A DNA stretch of 64,000 nt. It comes from Pholiota molesta. Its lineage: Eukaryota; Basidiomycota; Agaricomycetes; Agaricales; Strophariaceae. Shown here piece after piece: positions 1 to 11,141 of the stretch; within the stretch, counting starts at the first letter, position 1, and each line of letters opens with the position of its first letter. The notes below the pieces were generated by a model. That model did not search any database. It saw nothing but the letters and a program-made list of their open reading frames with translations, and was not told where the DNA came from. The position numbers and the translations under genes are program-made. The stretch lies in the NCBI GenBank assembly GCA_014925825.1, contig JACGCK010000019.1, forward strand, positions 372,001-436,000, given 5' to 3'.

Positions 1-156
1 CTTTGAAGACAGTCTCCAGACTTCCGTCAATGAGTACCGATTTCTGGGTAAAGACGGGATTCGTAGCTGTAAAATGATCTGTATGTAGCAGAGACCAGGT
101 CAGTACGCAATGCGATGTACAGTTTGCCTGAGAACACACTCACGAGCTGAGATCAT
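1..156 (-). CDS. 5' end of an unidentified gene running off the left edge
   Basis: A possible first exon (144-156, ATG at 156-154) is followed by a GTGAGT donor and an ACAG acceptor, and a second exon (1-78) that stays open to the window edge. Joined, the frame starts M-I-S-A-H-H-F-T and continues through TNPVFTQ and LIDGSLE to the edge. I recognise no domain in these 30 residues. The call rests only on a good donor, a good acceptor and a natural-looking peptide, so the start could be further upstream and the gene could be spurious. Confidence 0.35.
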
Positions 157-422
157 GGTTGCATGCAGAAGCTATTTTGGAGCCGAGCCCCGCAAGATGA
201 GATATATATATCTTCGGGAAGATGATTAGATTGAGATATACAGGAAAAACTTAGGTGGCCCAAATGGTTGGACACCCATGATAGCATGACCGACGGACCG
301 TCCATCACGACTAATACCCTTATAGATAGAGAGTTGGTGGAAGATATTGCACCAATGGAGTTCCAAAACCCAAAGTCCTCGCTTTGATGCGCATCCGCAG
401 CACCTAGATCCATTCATTCAGC

Positions 423-1673
423 TTAGACTCTACAGTTGTCTAAATTGAAAACCAAGACATCCTGAGCACCGACCGCCACTAAATCGTCCATTACTTTCGC
501 CAATGATTTCTTCTCCACCATAGTGCTGATCGCGACCCAGCCTTCCTCCTCTAGCGGACTCACAGTGGGCGCTCTCCTGCCCGGGGTAATTTGGAAAGCG
601 CTGGCCAGTTTATCCCGAGAGATGTTGTACTGGCAAACAACATATTTCGACGCTGCGATAACGCCAGCAATGCGCTTAGTGATAAGTTCAATAAGGGGTG
701 TCAGTTGTGGGTGCTTGATAGTAGCAGAACGGATGAGAACAGCTTCTGTGTCGAGGACTGTCGAAATCGCGTGCAGGCCAGCAGCGCGCATGGTATCACC
801 AGATTCTAAAATAGAGAATTGATAAGGCATTGTTAAAATAATGGGAACAGTGAGTGCTCACCAACGAGATCAACTTGAAGATATCTAGTGTCAGCGCGCC
901 AGATAACAATTTTGTCCAAAGGAGGTTACGCACCGATTCCATCGGCCAAACCGAGAGCGCAGGCAGCCTCCACGCTACCGCCAACATACTCAATCTTCGT
1001 CTTATCCTCGCCCTTCAAACCCAGACGCTCATCGATCTCATCGAAGTGTTGCTGGGCCAGGACCTCAAAGCTCGTGACGACGCGTTTTCCAGCGAGATCT
1101 TCGACGGTCTTTATGGGGCCCGCTTCGGGAACCTGGACTTGCAGAGCGCATTTTCCGAATCCGAGACGGAGCTCTTCAACGACAAAATCTTGCATTTTGG
1201 CTTCGAGAATGACATCGTGTCCGGTGATACCAAGATCGACATTTCCTTTGCCAACGAAAGATGGGATATCGGATGCGGGAAGGAACACTCTATCGAAGCG
1301 TTAGTCGTAAGAACGACTGGATGGGATGGGTGATTTCACATACAGAGCAATGTTATGGTTCAAAGAAACACAAACATCCAATCTGTGGTGTCTCCGAAAC
1401 TGGATATCGGCACCTTTGTTTGAAGAAACATGTCAGACTGCCTTCATGTTATCTTCGTGAGATTAGGCTCGTACCGGCCAGCAGTGACAAGCATTTCTCG
1501 TATAATCTTCCTGATTAAACTTCTTGAATATCCCTTTACCAAGTCGAAATGTTTAGAATGCACCTTTCTTAGGGATCGCGAAAAGCAATCGACCGTCCAG
1601 AGATTCCGAGTCTGAGAAAGTTTGATCTAGTCAAAACTCTGTATGATCGTTGGTGAATTCCTGGCGTACTCAT
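423..1673 (-). CDS. HIS1: ATP phosphoribosyltransferase (histidine biosynthesis step 1)
   Basis: Catalyses the committed step of histidine biosynthesis, joining ATP and PRPP to phosphoribosyl-ATP in the cytosol. Seven exons on the minus strand give a perfect frame: 1670-1673, 1564-1626, 1475-1510, 1344-1413, 934-1289, 862-873 and 423-805, in total 924 nt or 307 residues, close to the 297 of the yeast enzyme. The family landmarks read in order: LLFAIPKKGRLYEK, GADIQF, LNHNIALVFLPASDIP, the LGITGHDVI segment, EAACALGLADGI, ESGDTMRAAGL, and the C-terminal regulatory domain (VAISTMVEKKSLAKVMDDL). This is the fungal long form with the C-terminal domain that binds histidine for feedback inhibition. 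Exon 6 is only 12 nt (VDLV region). The first exon carries just ATG plus one base; the reading frame is also open upstream of that ATG for about 170 codons (see the 1674-2189 entry), so an N-terminal extension cannot be excluded. Confidence 0.93.
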
Positions 1674-2189
1674 AACAGAAGTTGGTTTGAAATTGAAAAG
1701 ACTGTCAGTTGTAGGTTGTTCCTCTGGTGTGCTTTGATTGCTAGAGGGGATCTTGTCGAGAGATGGCGATGAAGAGGTCGAAGTGACTAGGATACGGCTA
1801 TCCGGAGTGACTGAAATTTGCCGAGATAATGAGCACCCATTTCGATGTGGTGGCTGTACACCTGCCGTTGCACTCAACTGGTTTGGGTCGTTGACATGAT
1901 AAACTTTCTTGTCAACTTGCGCGTCGACGAGCTCTAAATCCACCTTCGAGGAGTCGCTTGCCAGTGGGATGATATGTTGATGATAGGATACGACTACCTC
2001 ATCTAATCGCCAATCAACTTTTATATGATTCCAGCCGACAGATTTCGCAATCGGCCGCAAAATGCGGTACAACGGACACAGGGTACGACGGATTACCCAC
2101 GCAATTGCACCATTCGCGACGCTGGGACTTGGAAGTGAGGGCGTCTCATCGTCTAGACTCTTCATGATGTGATAGGTCAGATGGCACAC
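1674..2189 (-). other. Long open region in frame with the HIS1 start; possible upstream exon or separate small gene
   Basis: An ORF begins at 2189 and runs without a stop into the HIS1 ATG at 1673, in the same frame; unspliced, it would continue to a stop at 1569 inside HIS1 exon 2. The predicted peptide has a mixed N-terminal part (WVIRRTLCPLYRIL, WRLDEVVVSYHQHIIPL) and a Ser/Thr/Pro-rich C-terminal part. I do not recognise a domain. It could be an N-terminal extension of HIS1, the 3' exon of a separate gene, or chance. About 170 stop-free codons is more than expected by chance at this base composition, but nothing else supports translation. Confidence 0.3.
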
Positions 2190-2703
2190 GTTTGAGGACT
2201 TTTAAAGCGGCCATTCACCGGATATTTCGGCCTATGTTGACCGCCATGGACAATGTCATATTGGACGCAACGATCTCAAGTTGGCCATGGTTCCATAGTC
2301 TTACATATAAAAGTAAGTCCTCAGTCCACTCAGTCCCCGTCTACTGTATTGGTTCTGATCAATAGTCTAAAGGTATTCCGATCATGACAAACCTTCGCCA
2401 GATTCCTTTGGCTGGACGGCCAATTACATCAACCATGCATCTATTACCTTTTCGCTTTCCTTCCTGAGCGCATTATCTTCACCATCCTCACTTCTTTCTC
2501 GCTTTCTCGAACCCAATCTTTAAGGCTATAACACTCTGTGGCTGAATGGATAACAAATCTTCTGGTGCTCCTTTCAAGTGCCCTTCGTGACCTCAGAAGA
2601 GACGGATGCTCACACGTTTAAGCGCCCAAAGAAGGTTCGAGGCTATCTATATAAACCGCGCAATCTGGTCATACATCGCCTTCTCCTCTTCCTTCGTACA
2701 GCC
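2190..2703. promoter_or_regulatory. Intergenic region with a TATA box for the gene at 2704
   Basis: The stretch between the HIS1 side and the next plus-strand gene holds pyrimidine-rich sequence near 2440-2520 and a good TATA box, TATATAAA, at 2648-2655. That lies 49 bp before the ATG at 2704, which suits a short 5' UTR. An upstream ATG at 2578 is in frame with the gene but lies before the TATA box, which argues for the downstream start. Confidence 0.5.
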
Positions 2704-4117
2704 ATGACCGACAACACGTATCAGTCACCTTGGAGGAACTCTATAGTCATGGCTCCAAGTGGTCGAAACTTCAGCCAGGGGGCACCGGGCTTTCGACCAA
2801 GGCCTGCTTCCGCGTCGTTTTCTCGAAGCTCTATCACGCAAGAGTCGTTACCCCCTGACCTGGATATAATGGACGGGATAGAAGATACCCCAATTCAAAC
2901 CATAGCTGTTCCCAATGCAGATTCAGAGCAAGAGAATGTAGCTGTGACCAACTGCAAGTACATTGGTTCGTACAACTGGATCAAAGGTGAAACGCCCACC
3001 ATTCTCGTCCCAGGTAACTTCCTTATTATCGATATTGTTGTCCGATATTCTGAGGCAATAAGCAGGCTCGCCTCCGCTGTGGCAGAATAGAGCGGCTCCG
3101 TACACCATTCCTCCAGACACCGGCGTATATTTTTCCGACCAGAATGGCTACAAGATGCCGAAAGCCGTCCTTCTGCCACTCATCATGGCAGTCAACAAGC
3201 AAGCCGAAATGTACAAGAGGCCCCCTTTCGAATGGAGCTCCGTGGACATCGTCACGGACAGGAACGGCTTGAGGAAGCTCACGAGATGGGTGGTCGGGGA
3301 AGAAGTTCGTGATTTCCGCATCGATTTACAGCTTGCGGGCGAGAACACCGTCTTGATGAACCGTTGGGAGAAGCGCAATCGCGAAATTTTCAGTGGTCGC
3401 ACGTATGGTTTTAGCTTTGAAAAAGCCTCGACTATTCCCGCGCCTGCATGCAAAGACAGCACAGGACACCATCGAATTGTCACATATGTATGTCCTGGAA
3501 AAAGATCCTCTATTTTTCGCTTAACCCTTTTTTCTATGTGGCAGGATTTAAACGGGTTGAAAATGGTCGTTCGTTTCGAGGTGGACGCATGCATCCCACC
3601 GCCCGCCAAATATCCTCGCAAAAGCATATCTAGCATCGACGACCTGACTAACTCCTTGAACGCCATCACGCTCTCGCAGTCCGTCGCGCGATCGAGCCAG
3701 CACCTCACGGTTCTAGAGGGTGGCTTGGAGGTGTCTCCGACCGCCGTCGTCGAGCTCACCACCCGCTCGCAGATGAATATAAAGATGAACGGATTCAATT
3801 GGAAGGAAGCTTATCCTCAACTGTTCTTTTCGCAGACGGCGCACCATTTCTTGGCTATCCATCAGCGCGGCCGCTTCGTCGAGATCCGGAAGAACAAGCT
3901 CACGTCAGATGAGATGTTGGCCGTGGAGAGCGAGGCACAAGATGAACTGAAGAAAGTGAGGGTGGTGCTCGATGTGATCAAGGAGATAGTCGTCAAGCAT
4001 GGAAAGAAAGGGCGGCTGAGCCTTGTTTGTCGGGATGGGGAATTGAAGGTTTATTCGAGGGTCAGCGAAGAAAGTTGCCTTCCTGATTCGGCCTTGAAAC
4101 TCTTCGAGCTCTCTTGA
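2704..4117 (+). CDS. Fungal-specific conserved protein, often mislabelled geranylgeranyl pyrophosphate synthetase
   Basis: Three exons (2704-3013, 3066-3487, 3545-4117; 1305 nt, 434 residues) join in frame at canonical GT/AG sites. Residues about 70-130 read YIGSYNW, PTILVPGSPPLW and IPPDTG, followed by a SVDIVTDRNGLRKL segment and a KMVVRFEVDA block. This matches the fungal family that databases often call geranylgeranyl pyrophosphate synthetase. The label looks wrong: I find no Asp-rich DDxxD prenyl-diphosphate motif and no transmembrane segment. The first 60 residues are Ser/Pro-rich and disordered, as is usual in this family. Function unknown. The second and third exons carry most of the conserved core, and the C-terminus is a mixed-charge helix ending in LKLFELS. 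Confidence 0.82.
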
Positions 4118-4457
4118 TTTTTGGACGCTATGTTTTCTCGCATTTCCTTCTTGACACACAGGAAAACCATCTGCCATTTTCAAGCCTAGTCAGTGACGCC
4201 AGTATGTACGTGTTAAATCTATATTTCACTTGGCATTGCGTTTCTTTGGAGAATTTGCTGCGTTCGAACTTCACTCCGTCATTATGTTCGCACGACACCA
4301 AGCTGAACCTCCATCCAAGGCGGAAGTTCCACTGTAGTGAAATCATTGGCCCCATCTGTTCCTATTTTTAAGACTAGGTGCAGTCGAGACGGTAGAAAAA
4401 GAATTGAAAGCTCCAGGATACAACTGATCCCCCATACACTCACTGTGGACCGCAAGC

Positions 4458-5725
4458 ATGAAGAGGAGATTGCAAGACATCGAAACAAAGGCGCTGGTTG
4501 GGATACCCCTTCCAACATCGTGGTATCAAGGCTGGAAGCGGAAACTGAAGTCGACATAGAGGCAGAGACTGTTGACAAACACGAGAAAACAGAGCCGCCC
4601 GCGACTCCGCCTGGACAGCCTGTTTCGGACACGACGGCTGCACCAACAATCGACGTTTCCTGAGCTTCACTTTACCTATAGTCGAACCAAACTCTTGCTA
4701 TATGTCTGCTTTCTCCTGCTATGCAACGTTATCATCCCAATATTTTGTTCTATCCCCTTGTTTCTCGTAAGTTCATGTTCAATGTGCCCATTTCTTCCAA
4801 GATGTTCTAAGTTAACATTCTTTGCCTGTAGTCACCTCCCTGAGCACCCAGGGAGTCGTTGGGATATCATCCGCTGCCTTGGGCATCTCTTCGTGTTTTG
4901 ATACGCCGCTGCGACTCTACCGGCGTATGTCGTGTCTTCTCTTCTATACCTTCTTCCGCTTATAGTCCTATTCATCCCAGTCGTTCGCTATCGTCGTCAA
5001 TTTGGCCCATTGGGAACCGACAAATGGTGGCATCTCGACTTCTCAATGTGGACTTACACCTGTGCCCTCTTGATTTTTGCCGTCCCGCTTGCCGTTGCGC
5101 CAGTTATTCCTCTCTAGTATGTCATCAAGTTCTATCCGTATTTTTGATATGGCGCTTACAGATATCATTTCGTAGTCATTTTTTTCTCATGTCAACCGTT
5201 ATGCTCGTGGGCCTGTTGGCATTGTATTCTTTATCTCGCTCTTTCGGCCAACACTTCCGTTCCGCTGTTCATCAGATCCTCCTGGCGAACGTATGAAGCC
5301 CGCAGTATTTTACTTGATAGAAGATGTTGCTGCTGTCGATTTCCAGCATGGAAGGGATTTTAGACGGGCCTTACATGAACGGCACGTATCTCCATCACGA
5401 GGATCTTTCAATCTTTCATTGCTCATGTCAAAATGGTTTTCTTAGCTGGCGCGCGTCTCCTCCCTTTCAAAAGCTCATGATGTATCTGACACTGTATTGG
5501 ACGATATCAATTGCAATTTATTGTGGTGCCACCGCCGCAGTCACATGGACGACGTCTTTGAATTTCGCCTTTGCTTGGACTTTGGGACAACTCTTTTTAT
5601 GGGCACGTATTAGCGCTCTAGGTTGCCATATCTTGAGTAAAAGGGGCCTCAAGAAGGAAAGGGTGTGGTGGGCGAAGGAACATCCAACCAAAGCTCGGGA
5701 GGTGACGCCGAAGAACTCGGTATAA
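4458..5725 (+). CDS. Fungal multi-pass membrane protein, unknown function, with two frame breaks
   Basis: Several short exons encode a membrane protein of about 350-380 residues with about six hydrophobic segments (for example KLLLYVCFLLLCNVIIPI and the WTYTCALLIFAVPLAVAP stretch). A conserved pattern can be read through: LGISSCFDTPLRLYR, FGPLGTDKWWHLDF, MSTVMLVG, then MKPAVFYLIEDVAAVDF, RALHERH, PPFQKLMMYLTLYW and TTSLNFAFAWTLGQLF. This resembles a fungal-specific family I cannot name. The frame changes twice with no usable intron: near 5209-5213 (GGGCC, where GGGCCC would restore it) and in the C-run near 5453. The start at ATG 4458 needs a 66-bp intron and is uncertain. Probably a functional gene with consensus errors; a young pseudogene is the alternative. 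Confidence 0.6.
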
Positions 5726-6654
5726 GTATTGGGGAATACTTTCGGTAATAAGAGGATACCACGGTATGCCTTCAGCTCATCTCATGCCACGGCTCCAACT
5801 TATGCGCTCTAAAGGGATGATGTGTACAGATATGAATGTGTATTACATGAGCAGGTCATAATCGATATTTTACGATATCAGAGCGACGCCGCAAGTTTCG
5901 CAGAAAACGCTAATCTTGTCTGATCCGGAACAGTTGTACTCAAAAATTGCTATCATCTTCTATTCTGTTGTGTTTGCTCATCCTGATTAATCCAGTTGTA
6001 ATCCAGGTCCTTCTTCTCATGTCGGCTGAGGAGAAGTCCTTGTACCACTGCTCTCCCCCCATGCGTGTCATCTCTGCCCATAATTGGCTTTTATCCTCAA
6101 TGGCAATAAAACGGATGCTAGCATATGGACGTTACCTCGCGCTATCATACACCCTCGTACAGCTCATTCACACCCAAATATAATACAAGGTACGGCTTCC
6201 ATTGAGAACGGTTCTTCAAACTCCCCAAATGTTCCACGCGAAGAGTCATCTCATTTTCTGTTAGACTAGCGCTCTGTTGTGCGTAATGAATATCACCACG
6301 TCTCGGATTACAGGGAGAATGATTCATATCCGTCTGTGTCTTCAGAAACGCAGTTAAACTAAGCGAAATATACGAGGTGAGGTTATTTTTAGCATCCCAT
6401 TCCCAAGTTTCTAACAGACGTCACAGAAGCCGTATGCTCGGCGCCCCTGGACCTGACTCTGAATACCTCTGCGACGTCTTCCCGCCAGATCGCGAAACTA
6501 TTCTGCTTGCGATAAACACACAGTCGATCTTCTGCAGAACCTCTGCGATAAGCGTCTGTTATGGGCGCCTTGTGCTTTCCTCGTACTTAACACAGCTCGC
6601 CCGACCCTGTGTCCTTGCGAACGCCCGCTCTCTATTATCGAGTGTTGGTCAATC
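5726..6654. other. Intergenic region without a supported gene
   Basis: Only short overlapping ORFs with no domain or splice support. The last 150 bases before 6655 are pyrimidine-rich and probably form the promoter and 5' UTR of the protease gene. Confidence 0.5.
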
Positions 6655-9494
6655 ATGCACCGGCTTTCCACTCTCGTCTTCGCTGCTCTTGTTGGTGCCG
6701 CCTATGCGGTGCCGTCACCTCGATCAACCATTCATGTCCTCCATGAAAAGCGGGCCATGGAGCCCACGGGATGGACACAGAGCCGCCGCCTTGATGCCGA
6801 TCGGGTGCTCCCAATGCGCTTCGGCCTGACCCAGCAGAACATGCACAGGCTGGAAGAGCTGCTGGAAGCTGTATCACATCCAGAGTCGCCCACGTATGGC
6901 AAGCACTACTCTCCCTCGGAGATCGTCGAGACCTTCGCGCCGAGCAAGGCGACCATCGATGAGGTCACGAATTGGCTCTTGGGCGCGGGCATCTCGCGCG
7001 ACCGGCTTCGTCTCTCAGTCAATAGAGGCTGGATCCATGTTAATGCCACCACTGCAGAGGTCGAGGATCTTTTGAAGGCGGAATATCAGTATACACGCAC
7101 CCTTCCGGTGTTGAACAAATCGGTGATTGGTTTATCGTGGTCTGCCGAGCTGAACAGCTGTACTTAATTTTTTCATTCCAAGGATGCCACAATTATTCAG
7201 TACCTGCGCACGTCCAGAAGCATGTCGATCTCATCAAACCTACGGTCCACTTCAACCACCGTGCAGGTGGAAATGCCGCGCGCATTCGGCCTCTGCCCAA
7301 CATCGTCAGCGGCCCACAGATGACGAGCCAAGATGTGCCTATCACCCCAAACCTGGCAAACTGCGACAAGATGATCACGCTCGATTGCTTGCGAGCGTTA
7401 TACAACATCGATTATACGCCAGTGGCAACAGACAAGAATACTTTCGGAATTGGTATATCACTATCATGATGTCTAAGTAACGGTACTAATTCCCGTGCTT
7501 GTAGTTGAATTTACTCCTCAAGCCTACTTGCCTGGTGACCTCGATCTATTTTTCGGGTGAATCTTATATCTTCATCGGAAAATCAAGTTCGAAACTAACT
7601 GCATATTTTTATTTAGGAACTTCTCTCCCAGTCAAGTTGGCGTTAGACCTATATCTGTACTCATTGATGGAGGTATGTATAGCTATAGCTTTTAAATTTA
7701 AAGCTATGAGTGGCTTACATCTCTGTAGCCGTCGTGCAAAACACGGAACAGAGTTTCAACTTCAATGGCGAAAGTGATCTTGATTTGCAATACGGCATGG
7801 GCTTGACCGCGCCACAGCCTGTTACCCTTCTTCAAACGGGTGATCTTTTCGAAGGTTAGTTGACTTATTTCCTTTTGAGTACAACAATCTCATCTCGCTC
7901 ATCTTCTGCTTAGGTGCTGGATTCGACAATTGGTTGGACGCTCTTGACGGGTCGTACTGTACTTTTGAGGGAGGAGACGACCCTGAACAGGTTAGCTTGC
8001 ATTCAGTTCACCTAATCAGCACTGGACTCATGTCTATGTAGGATGGAATCTATCCAGATGCTGTCGGATGTAAGCGTCGTATATGCACAAAAATAACAAC
8101 CTAGGCTCACCAAATATTATTAGCCCCTGCATCGTGTGGAATCATCGCGCCACCTAATGTGGTGTCTATATCCTATGGTCAAGACGAAGCGACTGCCAGT
8201 GCGAAGTATGCCAATAGGCAATGTGGGGAATATGCTAAAGTAAGTCTGTTTCTTCTGGTTCAAGCGAACTTCATCATATAAATCCATCTATAGCTTGGTA
8301 TGTTGGGAACGACTGTGGTTTACAGCACTGGCGATGACGGCGTTGCCGGCTTCAGTAATGTTTGTTTGGATGCAAATGGTATGCTCTTTCAATTTTGCAG
8401 ATAGGATGAGATACTGACCAACGTTTGAAGATAATGAGGTTGGCACCAGTGGTAAAACATTCAATCCAGAATTCCCAGTGAGTTAGCTTTTCCTTGTACG
8501 GATCTTTTGTCACAACCTGACTCTCGATCTTTAGGCCACTTGTCCATTCGTAACGGCCGTTGGTGCAACCCAAGTTAATCCTGGTTCCACGGTCAACGAT
8601 CCAGAAGGAGCATGCGAGCAAGTTATTTTCTCCGGAGGAGGATTTTCTAATATCTTTGCGTTAGTTCCTATCTTGCTGTTGTTTTGTTCCTTGCAGCTGA
8701 TAAGATTATAGCATGCCGTCATATCAAGCAAATGCTGTGAATGCCTATGTCAAGGCACACCTCAACCCATCGCCTTACCCAGCTGGAACTTTCAACACTA
8801 GCGTCGTGAGTGTCAAGACAATTAGTGACACTCCAGTAATCTTATAGGATTTCGCACCAGTCTCGCGCGTTCCCGGATATTGCGGCGAATGGGTATGTTT
8901 TCTAATACTTGCAAGAATTTCGCCCACTAAAGCAATTTGATCGATTTGCTAGCGCAAACTACATTATCGGTCAGTATAACATCACCTTCCAAATGAATAT
9001 GAAAGCTTATCCCTGAAATAGGCATCGATGGTGCATTTGGCCTAGTGTTTGGCACTTCTGCTTCCGCACCTGTGGTTGCATCCATGATTACCTTGATCAA
9101 CGATGCTAGAATTGCAAGTGGAAAAGGATCCGTTGGCTTTATCAATCATATTGTGCGTTCATTCCAATACAACCCGTCCACTCGCGAAACTGATAATTGT
9201 ACTTTAGCTGTACTCGCCTATATTTGCCCCGGCCTTCAACGACATTATAATGGGTGGCAATCAAGGATGTGGTACGTGTTCTTCTCTCCTTTCTGCGCTT
9301 TGCATTGAAATTAATCCATATATGTCTCTAGGTACTGCTGGATTCAACGCGTAAGCCTATGTGGTCCTTACATTATTCATCCGAAAGCTAATCAATGTCC
9401 TTTTCTCTCTAGCACTTCCGGTTGGGATCCAGTTACCGGCGTTGGTACACCTAACTTTTCCCGCCTCCTTGAAGTTTTCAAATCCCTTCCTTGA
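6655..9494 (+). CDS. Secreted sedolisin-type tripeptidyl peptidase (family S53)
   Basis: A secreted acid serine-carboxyl protease that removes tripeptides from the N-terminus of extracellular proteins. The first exon (6655-7129) encodes a signal peptide (LSTLVFAALVGAAYAVPS) and the activation prodomain, including the HYSPSEI, FAPS and IHVNATT segments. Intron 1 is 7130-7182 and the next exon reads GCHNYSVPAHVQKHVDLI. About 13 further short introns interrupt the catalytic domain. Catalytic residues are visible: Glu and Asp in GESDLDLQY, the oxyanion Asp in YSTGDDGV, and the Ser in GTSASAP; the calcium-site region GWDPVTGVGTP precedes the C-terminus LLEVFKSLP. All three catalytic elements are intact, so the enzyme should be active after prodomain cleavage. 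Expression is likely nutritional (protein degradation), but no regulatory site is identified. The exact boundaries of the smallest exons (8.4-9.3 kb) are approximate. Confidence 0.9.
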
Positions 9495-9931
9495 GAATTG
9501 GCTGCGGCAGGCATTTAACGAAATTCTTCTACACTCCGTTCTGTATATATGTATGTATTTATGTCAATGCTAAGAACAAATTCATTTGCAGAGTGATTCC
9601 AGTATGCCAAAAACTGCATTTCCCTGGGGTGCATATCAATTTCAAGTTGTATTCGAGTCGCAGAAGCTCATAAATACGTTTCCGAAAGTAGAAGCATTAT
9701 TTGTTCCTGCTTTCTTCGACGAAGTTGGCATTTGGCGTGATCCAGCCTAAGTTAGTCAACTGTCAGCCGCTCTGCAAATCGCATTGACCAACTATCTTTC
9801 TAGCATCTATAATCCGATTTTAGTACGACGCTGTCTTCTCGCTCATCATGTTTTCCACCCCGCTGCCGGAACTCGTGAGTGCATAGAGCTCGGGGTTCTT
9901 TGACACCGTCTAAACGGTCAGCGTACTTTAG
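9495..9931. other. Intergenic region without a supported gene
   Basis: Holds the 3' UTR of the protease gene and the promoter of the next gene. I see no coding potential or repeat. Confidence 0.5.
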
Positions 9932-11141
9932 ATGGGCTCTACTTCACGCAATAAATTCGACCGCATATATTCAACCGAAACAGAGGACTCGCCATTTGGC
10001 TCTAGTTTAGTTACTCCTACGGACGAAGAGTCAGATGCTAATCAAGGAATACACGAGCGCCTCGATGCCGCAGAGACAATCCTTGGTTACTTTGGCTCTA
10101 AGATTCTATCGGAAGAAATCCACAAAAACACCCTCGCGCCCAATGATAACGTCGTAGAGGTGTTGGACAATCGAAAAAGTGAACAGGGCTCGGGTGAAAC
10201 CAACGAAGGAAATACGGCAAGATGACTTGGACCTTCCTTTCCCTATAATCCTACTGATCTGTCAAATTAATGGCCAGAGTCCATCGTTATCGAGTCCTCT
10301 AGATTCTTCCAAGGCGCTTGACTCAATGATTTTAAGTTCCTCGAGTTCAGAATCGATTCAAAGACCAATATCCAAGGTAAGCATTTTCCTACTTCATCAG
10401 ATAGCATACATGTCATTAATTATTTCGCAGGGTCTGTATACTCTACCAAACGACCATATCGTTGTTGAACCTAGTACAAGCAACGTCGATGTGAGTCCAA
10501 AGATCGATCTTAGCTACTACTTCCTGACTCCCCGCTAGACGCAGAAAGATGAAGTGCGCCAAATCCTCGATTCCGACTCCATTCCTCTCATCAAACAGCC
10601 TGACTTGGGGACTGGTTTCTGGTTCAAAGAACTGGCACCGGCAATTAATTCTCTGACTTGCAGAGCTTTGGTTTTTATTGCGTTCAGGCTCATCTGCTTC
10701 TTGCCTTGGTGTATCGCAGTCGGAGGAGCCCTCATTCTTTCTCCCGATCATTTGGACTTCATCGCCTTCCGCACTGGTTACCTTGAAGCTCTCTCTGGAA
10801 TCCATCGTTACTCTCACTTTGCTGAATATGGTTTCCACCATGTCGTCACATTCCTTACATTTCTGGGAATGGTGACATGGATAGCGCCCAGTGCTGGATT
10901 GCTGTGTATAGGTGGATTAATGGCACAATTTTGCTGGGCATGGCATTCTTTTCTTGTGGATCGCAACATCCCGCTGGGCCAAGACGATAGACAGACAGTT
11001 TACCTTCTGGCGACAAGTACCTGGCTGAACGACACCACAGTAAACATTCGCAAAATTGACGATTTATACTACGTCACAGACAAACCGACGACAGAAACCT
11101 TTAAGATGCTGGATGGCGACGCAGAGAAAATAAGGGCTTGA
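9932..11141 (+). CDS. Unidentified protein with two or three C-terminal membrane segments
   Basis: I do not recognise this gene. The N-terminal part (ATG 9932) is acidic and Ser/Thr-rich, typical of disorder. The C-terminal exon (from about 10539 to 11141) encodes hydrophobic segments (ALVFIAFRLICFLPWCIAVGG; VVTFLTFLGMVTWIAP followed by LLCIGGLMAQFCWAW) and a soluble tail ending AEKIRA. Two introns are clear: about 10378-10431 (GTAAGC to CGCAG) and about 10491-10538 (GTGAGT to GCTAG). Between 10150 and 10230 the first exon must change frame, and I found no convincing intron there, so either a non-obvious intron or a one-base error is present. Confidence 0.5.
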
